In this document: in pieces, positions 35,595 to 43,667 of the stretch
Numbering within the stretch: the first letter of the stretch is position 1
How the letters are laid out: each line of letters begins with the position of its first letter
Source: UBA9647 sp049522195
GTDB taxonomy: Bacteria > Bacteroidota > Ignavibacteria > UBA10030
Length of the DNA: 64,000 nt
Reading direction: 5' to 3'
Assembly: GCA_049522195.1 (NCBI GenBank)
Contig: JBEKOB010000006.1
Location: 12,814 to 76,813 of the forward strand
Made by a program: the position numbers and the translations under genes
Notes under the pieces: model-generated
Told to the model about the DNA's origin: nothing
Database searches by the model: none
The model's input: the letters and a program-made list of their open reading frames with translations, nothing else

Positions 35595-37493
35595 ATGATG
35601 ATCAACGTCGTCGATCTTGTAATCATCGTGGCCTACTTCGGCATTGTAGTGACACTTGGTATCCTGGTGTCGAAGCGGGCCATCAAGGACATCAATTCAT
35701 ACTTCCTGGGAAGCAACGCCCTCCCGTGGTGGATTCTTGGTGTATCGGACGCATCCGGCATGTTCGACATCACGGGGACGATGTGGCTCGTTTATGCGCT
35801 CTTCGTCTACGGATTCAAGAGCGTCTTCCTGCCATGGATCTGGCCCATCTTCAATCAGGTATTCCTGATGGTCTATCTCTCTATCTGGCTCCGCAAATCA
35901 AAAGTGATGACCGGAGCGCAGTGGATTGAGACGCGGTTTGGCAAAAGCACAGGCGCCATCCTTTCGCATATCAGCGTTGTCGTGTTCGCTCTCGTCAGCG
36001 TCATAGGATTCATCGCCTACGCATTCAAAGGGATCGGGAAATTCGCAGCGATCTTCTTCCCGTGGAATCTCTCCCCCGACATGTATGCCATCATTCTCAT
36101 GTCCATTACTGCTGTGTATGCGGTGAAGGGGGGAATGTTCAGCGTCGTGATCACCGAGTTCCTCCAATTCATCGTCCTCGCGGTTGCATCGTTGGCCATC
36201 GGCATCCTCGCGATTCGTTCTGTATCGCCGGAGCAGCTTGCTGCAGCAGTGCCGCAGGGGTGGATGTCTCCGCTGTTCGGATGGAACCTCAATCTGAACT
36301 GGAGCGGATTGATCGATTCCGTTAACACAAAGATTTTGCAGGATGGGCACAGCGTCTTCGGTTTCTTTTTTATGATGGTCTTGTTCCAGGGTATCCTGAA
36401 AAGCACGGCCGGACCGGCACCGAACTACGACATGCAACGCGTGCTCGCCACACGTTCGCCGAAGGAAGCGGCGAAGATGAACTGGTTTGTAAATATCGTT
36501 CTCTACTTCCCCCGCTATATGATGATCGCAGGCATCACGGTACTTGCGCTCGTGAATTTCTCTCCCCAGTTGAGGACGATGGGACCCAACATAGATTTCG
36601 AAATGATTCTTCCGTACATCATCAAGAACCTCCTCCCCGTCGGGCTTGTCGGTCTGCTGCTTTCAGGACTCATCGCCGCATTTATGTCGAACTATGCCGC
36701 CACGATCAATGCTGCTCCTGCATATGTCGTGAACGACATCTATAAGCGCTTTATCAATCCCCACGCTGAACAGAGTGTCTATGTGCGGTTGAGCATCCTG
36801 ACAACAATCGCATTCGTCATTATAGGATTCGGCTTCGGATTCCTCGTTGATTCGATTGACCAGGTAACCATGTGGATTGTGGGTGCCTTGTATGGAGGAT
36901 ACACGTCATCCAATGTACTGAAATGGTATTGGTGGAGAATGAACGGACATGGATATTTCTGGGGAATGATCAGCGGTATCGCAGCGGCGCTCGTCATGCC
37001 GTTCGCGTTTCCGGAAATTCCATCGCTTATGGCATTTCCATACATCCTTGTCATTTCACTGGTCGGCTGCATTGCCGGAAGCCTGCTGTCGGATCCAGAA
37101 AGCGATGAAGTGCTGATGCGATTCTACATGCAGGTCCGACCGTGGGGGTTCTGGAAGCCCGTGCTTCAGAAAGTCAGGAAGTTTTATCCAGACTTCCAAC
37201 CGAATCCCAATTTCAAGCGGGATGCATTCAACGTGGTGACCGGCGTGATATGGCAAACCGCCATCGTCATTACTCCTATCGCCCTGGTGACGCAGCAGTT
37301 CAAGATCCTTGCAATTGCCGTCGGTATTGTGGTTGTAACTTCTCTGTCGCTCAAGTTCAATTGGTGGAACAAGCTGGATATGCTGAGTGTGGAGACATTA
37401 CCGGCAGATTTCGATCTGCGGATGCGAAACGGGCAGAACCAACCAGCTCTTGTTCAGGAAACGGTGCCAGAGCATGACAAAGTCAGAGTTTGA
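35595..37493 (+). CDS. Sodium:solute symporter (SSS family), probable sugar importer
   Basis: This 632-residue integral inner-membrane protein has about thirteen to fourteen hydrophobic segments. The opening VDLVIIVAYFGIVVTLGILVS and DINSYFLGSNALPWWILGVS, together with the GGMFSVVITEFLQFIVLAV segment, are typical of SGLT-like SSS members. The soluble tail after about residue 510 contains FYMQVRPWGFWKPV, common in Bacteroidota sugar symporters. It should import a sugar or small glycoside with Na+. The downstream GH130 gene starts 20 bases before this gene ends, so transporter and mannosylglucose phosphorylase are translationally linked. The cargo is therefore most likely mannosylglucose or mannobiose (inference). 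Confidence 0.92.
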   Translation: MMINVVDLVIIVAYFGIVVTLGILVSKRAIKDINSYFLGSNALPWWILGVSDASGMFDITGTMWLVYALFVYGFKSVFLPWIWPIFNQVFLMVYLSIWLRKSKVMTGAQWIETRFGKSTGAILSHISVVVFALVSVIGFIAYAFKGIGKFAAIFFPWNLSPDMYAIILMSITAVYAVKGGMFSVVITEFLQFIVLAVASLAIGILAIRSVSPEQLAAAVPQGWMSPLFGWNLNLNWSGLIDSVNTKILQDGHSVFGFFFMMVLFQGILKSTAGPAPNYDMQRVLATRSPKEAAKMNWFVNIVLYFPRYMMIAGITVLALVNFSPQLRTMGPNIDFEMILPYIIKNLLPVGLVGLLLSGLIAAFMSNYAATINAAPAYVVNDIYKRFINPHAEQSVYVRLSILTTIAFVIIGFGFGFLVDSIDQVTMWIVGALYGGYTSSNVLKWYWWRMNGHGYFWGMISGIAAALVMPFAFPEIPSLMAFPYILVISLVGCIAGSLLSDPESDEVLMRFYMQVRPWGFWKPVLQKVRKFYPDFQPNPNFKRDAFNVVTGVIWQTAIVITPIALVTQQFKILAIAVGIVVVTSLSLKFNWWNKLDMLSVETLPADFDLRMRNGQNQPALVQETVPEHDKVRV

Positions 37494-38661
37494 CCAGAAG
37501 GTCCGTGAACTCTTCGTTCAGTATGAAGCTCTGATCACGCGGAAAAACAAGAAGTGTGAATCGGGAAATGGCATCTTCTCACGCTATATCCACCCTGTCG
37601 TCACCGCTGATCATACGCCTGTGTTCTGGCGATACGACCTGAACTACGAGACCAACCCGCATTTGATGGAACGGCTTGGAATCAACGCGACATTTAACGC
37701 CGGCGCCATCGAACACGATGGACGCATCGTACAGATGGTGCGAGTCGAGGGGGTTGATCGGAAATCGTTCTTTGCGATCGCAGAATCCGCCAGCGGCGTC
37801 GACAATTTTCGCTTCCGCGATCTCCCACTCCTGCTTCCCGAGTCATCCGATCCCGACATCAACGTTTATGACATGCGCCTCGTGAAACACGAAGATGGAT
37901 GGATCTACGGTCTTTTCTGCACTGAACGAAAGGACCCGAACGTTCCCCGCACGGACACGTCGTCTGCCATCGCTCAATGTGGTATCGTCAGAACGAAAGA
38001 CCTTGTTGAATGGACGCGGCTTCCTGACCTGGTAACAAAGTCACCACAACAGCGGAATGTTGTTCTTCATCCCGAATTCATACACGGGAACTATGGATTC
38101 TATACCCGTCCCCAGGATGGGTTCATCGAGGCAGGATCAGGAGGAGGAATTGGCTGGGGTTCTTGCGAGGACATTGAAAACCCTGTCATCGACAGCGAAA
38201 TTATCATCGACGATCGCGCCTATCATACGATCAAAGAGGTGAAAAACGGACTTGGCCCGGCGCCGATCAAGACCACACAAGGGTGGCTCCAGCTCGCACA
38301 TGGCGTCCGGAATACCGCTGCAGGGCTGCGATATGTTCTCTACCTGTTCCTGACTGATCTGAAAGATCCTTCGAAAGTCATCGCCAGACCCTCCGGCTAC
38401 TTCATGGCTCCCCAAGGGGACGAGCGGGTCGGAGACGTCTCAAACGTTGTCTTCAGCTGCGGGTGGGTGGCCCGGGCGAACGGCGACGTGTTCATCTACT
38501 ACGGTTCCTCCGACACCAGGATGCATGTGGCAATCTCGACAGTGGACAAGCTTGTTGACTACGTTCTTCACACTCCTGAAGATCGATTTCGCACAGGGGC
38601 AAGCGTCGAACAGCGCATTCAGCTCATCAAGAAGAATCTCGATGTGCTGAAGAACAAATGA
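37474..38661 (+). CDS. 4-O-beta-D-mannosyl-D-glucose phosphorylase (GH130_1)
   Basis: The ATG at 37474 gives 395 residues, the normal size for the subfamily; the open frame further upstream lies inside the symporter gene. Segments HTPVFWRYDLNYETNPHLME, NVYDMRL (catalytic Asp), KSPQQRNVVLHPEF, GSGGGIGWG and YYHTIKEVKN-type text (here AYHTIKEVKNGLGPAPIKT) are the GH130_1 signature known from Bacteroides mannosylglucose phosphorylase. No signal peptide is present: it acts in the cytoplasm, converting mannosyl-glucose plus phosphate to mannose-1-phosphate and glucose. It overlaps the symporter gene and complements the 2-epimerase at 57,558-58,946, which makes the substrate from mannobiose. Confidence 0.94.
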   Translation: MTKSEFDQKVRELFVQYEALITRKNKKCESGNGIFSRYIHPVVTADHTPVFWRYDLNYETNPHLMERLGINATFNAGAIEHDGRIVQMVRVEGVDRKSFFAIAESASGVDNFRFRDLPLLLPESSDPDINVYDMRLVKHEDGWIYGLFCTERKDPNVPRTDTSSAIAQCGIVRTKDLVEWTRLPDLVTKSPQQRNVVLHPEFIHGNYGFYTRPQDGFIEAGSGGGIGWGSCEDIENPVIDSEIIIDDRAYHTIKEVKNGLGPAPIKTTQGWLQLAHGVRNTAAGLRYVLYLFLTDLKDPSKVIARPSGYFMAPQGDERVGDVSNVVFSCGWVARANGDVFIYYGSSDTRMHVAISTVDKLVDYVLHTPEDRFRTGASVEQRIQLIKKNLDVLKNK

Positions 38662-38844
38662 CCCCTCTCACCCCCCTCATCCTTCAAACAGCGAGATAGC
38701 GCCGTTGGCTTCGGGTTCCTTCCTCCATTTCACCGTTTGTCTTTTTTTATGTAGATTGCAGTTGCGCTAGTTTTCTTGCTTCGTATCACCATAGCGTTGC
38801 TGGTTAAATCAGATACATTTGTGCAATCACCTTGGAAGACGTGA

Positions 38845-40656
38845 ATGATGAAACCTGTCAATCGAGCTTTCCTTCTGATCCCTGCACTTCTTCTCCTGAC
38901 AAATCTTGGCTCTGCTCAGTTCGCCAACTTCGTCACTGCCAAGGGGGACAAGCTGATGGATGGGGGCAATGAGCTTAGATTCATTTCTGTAAACATTCCA
39001 AATCTTCACTACGTGGAAGACTACCTTCCTTTTGCGGGAACGAATCCTTGGCGACTGCCGGATGAATTTGAAATCCGCGATGCACTCACTGCAGTAAAGC
39101 AGCTTGGAGGAAAAGTAGCACGGATGTATGTCTTCTCAGTCAGAAGAGGCACAGATTCGTCGTTCGTCGTCCACGTAGAAGGACCGGGGAAGTTCAACGA
39201 GGAGGCCTTTCGGACGCTTGACAAGGTCATCCAGATCGCGAACGAGACCGGCGTTCGACTGATCATCCCCTTTGTCGACAACTGGCACTGGTGGGGCGGT
39301 GTGGCGGAGTATGCTGCTTTCCGGGGAAAACAACGGGATGAGTTTTGGACCGACCCTCAGTTGAAAGCGGATTTTAAGAAGACGATTGAGTTCGTTGTGA
39401 ACCGGGTGAACACGTGCACCGGCGTTCCCTACAAAACAGACAAGGCGATACTGGCGTGGGAAACTGGCAACGAACTTCTCGCGCCGTTCTCATGGACGAA
39501 AGAAATGGCGGCATCCATCAAGAGCCTCGATACAAACCATCTGGTTCTGGAAGGGACTATTGTGCCGCAATTGACGAGCGATGCGTTGGAAGATCCAAAT
39601 CTGGACATTCTATCCTCTCATCACTATCGTGACCCAAAGGCCTCCATCAGCTATATCGTAAAGAACCGACAGATGGCAAAAGGGAAAAAACCCTATATCG
39701 TTGGGGAATATGGCATTGTTTCCACCGAAGATATACGGGCACTCACCGACACGATCATCAATCAAGGAGTCTCGGGAGGGATGATCTGGAGCCTGCGGTT
39801 CCGCAATCGCGAAGGGGGCTTCTACCATCACTACGAATACAACAATGTCGAATCGTACCGATGGCCGGGATTTCCCGGGGGCGACTTCTACGATGAGCGG
39901 GTCATTCTCACCATTCTACGCGACAAAGCTCATCAGATTGATGGAACAATCGTAGAGCGACTCCCCATTCCGGCTCCTCCAGTTCTTCTACCGATTGCCG
40001 ACGTGTCGGCCATTTCATTCCAAGGCTCCGCCGGTGCAGAGACATATGTCGTCGAGCGAAAATCGGACGACGACCCCACATGGAAAGTCCTTGTAGCTGC
40101 ACTGGATGATTCACGATACCAATACCGTCCGCTGTTCGCCGATGAATCAGCCGTCGTCGGCAAGAAGTATTCCTATCGCGTCAAGGCCCAGAACGGTTCG
40201 GGGCAATCAGGTCACTCGAATGTCATTGGACCTGTTGAGGTTACGGCAGACATTGTTGTGGATGAAATGGAGAATTTCGACAAGATCTTCCAGAAAGATG
40301 GTAACTTGAAGCTCCTGACAACGCAGGATCTGCGCAAGGCCAAGGAAGACCGGAGCCGACTTGCTGGAGATGCTGGCAGTTACATCATATACAAGATTCA
40401 CGGCGTTGGGCAGAGCATCAAGATCGAGTACCTAGTGACAGATCCATCGAAGAAGATCCTGGTGTCGGTATCGAAAGACCCGGGTAATTTCACGATGATC
40501 CAAATGGACAAGAAGGTGTATTCCTTCGGCAAGAACGATTATGGATTCTTCGACGCCGTATCAACCACTGCTGACATTCCAGCCGGCTCATCGTTTGTCA
40601 AGATATCGCTCGAAGAAGGCGTGCAGATAGGCCGAATTGAGCTGCGCTCTCGCTGA
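38845..40656 (+). CDS. GH5-type mannanase/glucanase with FN3-like and C-terminal domain, paralogue 1
   Basis: This is a 603-residue secreted protein with a signal peptide (about 1-25, ending GSAQ). The TIM-barrel domain (about 26-365) has acid/base E210 in WETGNEL and nucleophile E288 in IVGEYG, the clan GH-A pattern; the opening LRFISVNIPNLHYVED and DNWHWWGG are shared with its neighbour. A fibronectin-III-like domain (about 370-455, SYRVKAQNGSGQSGHSN) and a beta-rich C-terminal domain (460-603) follow. Position among mannan genes favours a mannan-active enzyme, but the subfamily is not certain. A TACATTTG at 38814-38821 resembles a Bacteroidota -7 box, but no correctly spaced -33 box is seen. 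Confidence 0.85.
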   Translation: MMKPVNRAFLLIPALLLLTNLGSAQFANFVTAKGDKLMDGGNELRFISVNIPNLHYVEDYLPFAGTNPWRLPDEFEIRDALTAVKQLGGKVARMYVFSVRRGTDSSFVVHVEGPGKFNEEAFRTLDKVIQIANETGVRLIIPFVDNWHWWGGVAEYAAFRGKQRDEFWTDPQLKADFKKTIEFVVNRVNTCTGVPYKTDKAILAWETGNELLAPFSWTKEMAASIKSLDTNHLVLEGTIVPQLTSDALEDPNLDILSSHHYRDPKASISYIVKNRQMAKGKKPYIVGEYGIVSTEDIRALTDTIINQGVSGGMIWSLRFRNREGGFYHHYEYNNVESYRWPGFPGGDFYDERVILTILRDKAHQIDGTIVERLPIPAPPVLLPIADVSAISFQGSAGAETYVVERKSDDDPTWKVLVAALDDSRYQYRPLFADESAVVGKKYSYRVKAQNGSGQSGHSNVIGPVEVTADIVVDEMENFDKIFQKDGNLKLLTTQDLRKAKEDRSRLAGDAGSYIIYKIHGVGQSIKIEYLVTDPSKKILVSVSKDPGNFTMIQMDKKVYSFGKNDYGFFDAVSTTADIPAGSSFVKISLEEGVQIGRIELRSR

Positions 40657-40712
40657 GAGCGCCGATGCATGGGTTGCTGCAATACGAGAACGGACACTAC
40701 CGAAACGTTCCT

Positions 40713-42533
40713 ATGAATCGCTTTTCACTTTCTGCCTGTTTCCTGGTCCTGCTGCTCCCCGCGGCGACTGCGTCTGCCCAGTTTCGATCCTTCGTCACCG
40801 TCAAGGCAGACAAACTGATGGACGGGGATCAGGAACTACGTTTTGTCTCCTTCAATATTCCGAATCTCCACTATATCGAGGACAACCAGGAGTTCACAAA
40901 TCCAAGTCCCTGGCGCCCTGCTGATGAATTCGAGATACGCGATGCGCTGACGGCGATTAAACAACTGGGGGGAAAGGTGGTTCGCCTCTATACACCGTCG
41001 GTTCGCAAGGCGAAAGACGATCCGGGCATTCTCAGACACGTCAACGGTCCAGGCGTATTTGAGGAAGAAGCATTCAAAGCGTACGACAAGGTTCTCCAAG
41101 TGGCCAACGAAGTCGGAGTGCGGGTCATTATCCCGTTCGTGGACAATTGGTGGTGGTGGGGAGGAATTGCCGACTACGCGCGGTTTCGCGGGAAACCGAA
41201 AGAGGCGTTTTGGACAGATTCACTCGTCATCGCTGATTTTAAGAAAACGATCGCATTCATGGTCAATCGGGTGAACACGTACACCGGCGTGCCATTCAAG
41301 GAGGACAAAGCACTTCTCGGGTGGGAGACTGGAAACGAGCTGGAGGTGGGGACGTTTGCGTGGACGAAGGAGATCGCTTCGTATGTCAAAACACTCGACA
41401 GGAATCACCTCCTGATTGAAGGAACACACAGCCAGGTAATCCTCGACGAAGCCATCGCCGATCCGAATATTGACGTTCTGTCGACACACTACTATCGGCC
41501 CGCATCGCAGATGATCAAGTTGATGCTTGATGCCCGGGCGAAGACAAAAGGAAAAAAGCCGTATTTCGTGGGGGAATTCGGATTCATGCCGGTGGACAGT
41601 ATGCGCTCTGTTCTCGACTCGGCAATTGCATCGGGGATGTCGGGTATGCTTCTGTGGAGTATGCGTCAGCACAACCGAGATGGCGGTTTCTATTATCACG
41701 GGGCAGCGTACAGGTGGCCAGGATTCGAATCGGGCAAGTTTTGGAGAGAGCTGGATGTAGTACGCCTTTTTAGAGCCAAGGCCTTCCAGATAAGCGGACT
41801 GCCTGAACCGCCAGTCCCCGCTCCCTTGCCTCCCAAACTGCTTCGTATAGAGACGCCCTATGAGATCTCATGGCAGGGATCGACAGGTGCGTCATCCTAC
41901 ATCATTGAACGAGGAAGCAGCTGGTTGCTTTTCTTCCGGCGATGGAGCGTTATTGACAGCAACGCGAGCGACGCAAACCTTGGATATCGAGCATTGTTTG
42001 CAGATACGACGGCAACCACCGGTGTCAGCTATTTTTATCGGGTGCGTGCAAAGAACGCTTGCGGCATCTCAGAACCGTCAGAGTCCTCCCCTGTTATTCG
42101 GGCTCCTTATCGAATTCTCGTCGATGAATTCGAGAACGAAGGCAAAATGGCCGAGCGGACTGCCGGAGTATCATTCATCGTCGGCAAGGATGCCTCGAGG
42201 GCAAAAGAAGATTGGAGCCGCTTGGAAGGAAAGACCGGCGACTACCTCCTGTACCGCCTGCCCAAACTCATAACGTCAATCCAGCTTGATGCTTTTTTCA
42301 CAACAGCCCAGCGCGACAGCAACGTCGTGTTCTACTCCGGCACATCGCCAAGCACTCTGACTCCTCTGACTGTCAAAACAGAGGCGTACGATGTCTATAG
42401 CAATGAATACAGGGTATTTTGTCCAGTGCGTTACACAACAAAAGTCATTCTTCCCGAACATCGCTACATCAAGATCGGTCTGCAAAACGGCATTCAATTG
42501 GGCCGATTGGAGATTGGATATGACCCCGAGTAG
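40713..42533 (+). CDS. GH5-type mannanase/glucanase with FN3-like and C-terminal domain, paralogue 2
   Basis: This is a tandem copy of the preceding gene with the same domain order over 606 residues. I chose the ATG at 40713, which places a signal peptide (NRFSLSACFLVLLLP) at the N-terminus. E209 (WETGNEL) and E288 (FVGEFG) are kept. Shared stretches include DEFEIRDALTAIKQLGGKVV and VGVRVIIPFVDNW. Differences concentrate in the loop before the acid/base (NELEVGTFAW here, NELLAPFSW in copy 1), at DNWWWWGG versus DNWHWWGG, and in an FN3 region carrying a WLLFFRRW insertion, so specificity may have diverged. The downstream esterase gene overlaps its end by 14 bases. Confidence 0.85.
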   Translation: MNRFSLSACFLVLLLPAATASAQFRSFVTVKADKLMDGDQELRFVSFNIPNLHYIEDNQEFTNPSPWRPADEFEIRDALTAIKQLGGKVVRLYTPSVRKAKDDPGILRHVNGPGVFEEEAFKAYDKVLQVANEVGVRVIIPFVDNWWWWGGIADYARFRGKPKEAFWTDSLVIADFKKTIAFMVNRVNTYTGVPFKEDKALLGWETGNELEVGTFAWTKEIASYVKTLDRNHLLIEGTHSQVILDEAIADPNIDVLSTHYYRPASQMIKLMLDARAKTKGKKPYFVGEFGFMPVDSMRSVLDSAIASGMSGMLLWSMRQHNRDGGFYYHGAAYRWPGFESGKFWRELDVVRLFRAKAFQISGLPEPPVPAPLPPKLLRIETPYEISWQGSTGASSYIIERGSSWLLFFRRWSVIDSNASDANLGYRALFADTTATTGVSYFYRVRAKNACGISEPSESSPVIRAPYRILVDEFENEGKMAERTAGVSFIVGKDASRAKEDWSRLEGKTGDYLLYRLPKLITSIQLDAFFTTAQRDSNVVFYSGTSPSTLTPLTVKTEAYDVYSNEYRVFCPVRYTTKVILPEHRYIKIGLQNGIQLGRLEIGYDPE

Positions 42534-43641
42534 ATCTTTCGTCGTCTCCCCGCGCGTTCATCTCCTCGTACAGCTGTTGTTGCTCTTCGCCTCCGGAGAA
42601 CTCATGTATTCATCAAACCTGGTCCCAGCCAATCATCCGTGCATACAGTACATCGGGCGATGGGATATGTCCGACTCGCTGCATCCAAGGTTTTCATGGC
42701 CCGGCGTTCAGGTCTCCGTGGCTTTCAAGGGAACGAGCATTGGAGTACGTCTGGCAGACCATACGAACTACTACAATGTCTATATCGACGGGACTTTGCG
42801 AAGCGTCTTTCACGGAACTCTGTCGGGCGAAGGAGACTACGTTCTCGTGAAGGATTTGGAGAACACGCGGCACACGCTCCGTTTCAGCCGCCGGAATATC
42901 ACGTTTGACGAAGTGTATACGTTTTCTGGATTCATACTTGATCAGGGGTCAGAACCTCTTCCTCCCCCGAGCGGACCATCCAGGAAAATTGAGTTCATCG
43001 GTGATTCATTTACCGCTGCGGAAAGCAACGAGGCAACGGAACAAGAGCTCCCCTGGGAGGCGAGGTTTCCTGTCACAAACATAGACAAGGGCTTTGCATC
43101 AATTATTGCGCATCATTTCAATGCCGAGTATCACACAACGTGTCGTTCGGGCGGCGGGCTGTACTGTGATTGGCAAGGGAACACGGAGAAGACCATTCCA
43201 AAGATTTTTGACCGCACGCTCATGGACTCCCGCGAACCGAAATGGGATTTCGCAAAATGGGTTCCTGATGTGATGGTTGTTTGCCTGGGACTGAACGATC
43301 ATTCCGGTCTCAGAGACAAAGATGGTAAGATATCCGAAGGAAGGTCCGCCCTTTTCAGAAAGACCTATCACGATTTCTTCACAACGATTCGGAGCGTGTA
43401 CCCGAATGTCCGGATTGTGGCCGTCGCAGCCTTCCCGGAGTGGATACAGGAGAATGTGAAGCAAGTTGTGGAGGAGGAGAAATCAGTGGGGTGGCGGAAT
43501 GTATGGTATGCGCACTTCGACGAATTCAAAGGGGGCTATGTGGCGAATGGACACCCGACTGTCGCAACACACCAGAAAATGGCGGATCAGATTATTGAGT
43601 CGATGGAGTCATTCAACCTGTTCGAGCCAAACCTCCGTTGA
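42520..43641 (+). CDS. CE2-family carbohydrate acetylesterase
   Basis: The ATG at 42520 with GGAG 8 bases upstream gives 373 residues. A hydrophobic leader (about 12-25) indicates export. Residues 35-145 are the N-terminal jelly-roll typical of CE2 (IQYIGRWDMSDS, FSWPGVQVSVAFKGT). The SGNH hydrolase domain follows with nucleophile S163 in FIGDSFTA, the GLND block (257-260) and the catalytic His345 in NGHPTVATHQKMAD. CE2 enzymes remove O-acetyl groups from xylo-, gluco- or manno-configured sugars. Translational overlap with the GH5 pair suggests coordinated attack on acetylated mannan. Confidence 0.92.
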   Translation: MTPSRSFVVSPRVHLLVQLLLLFASGELMYSSNLVPANHPCIQYIGRWDMSDSLHPRFSWPGVQVSVAFKGTSIGVRLADHTNYYNVYIDGTLRSVFHGTLSGEGDYVLVKDLENTRHTLRFSRRNITFDEVYTFSGFILDQGSEPLPPPSGPSRKIEFIGDSFTAAESNEATEQELPWEARFPVTNIDKGFASIIAHHFNAEYHTTCRSGGGLYCDWQGNTEKTIPKIFDRTLMDSREPKWDFAKWVPDVMVVCLGLNDHSGLRDKDGKISEGRSALFRKTYHDFFTTIRSVYPNVRIVAVAAFPEWIQENVKQVVEEEKSVGWRNVWYAHFDEFKGGYVANGHPTVATHQKMADQIIESMESFNLFEPNLR

Positions 43642-43667
43642 AATTGCGCAACTCCGATCATCAATGG

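Noticed and set aside
38797..38821. Bacteroidota-type promoter (TTG ... TACATTTG) before the first tandem GH5 gene
   Set aside because: The -7-like box is good but the TTG is only 14 bases away instead of about 19-21, so not listed as a feature.
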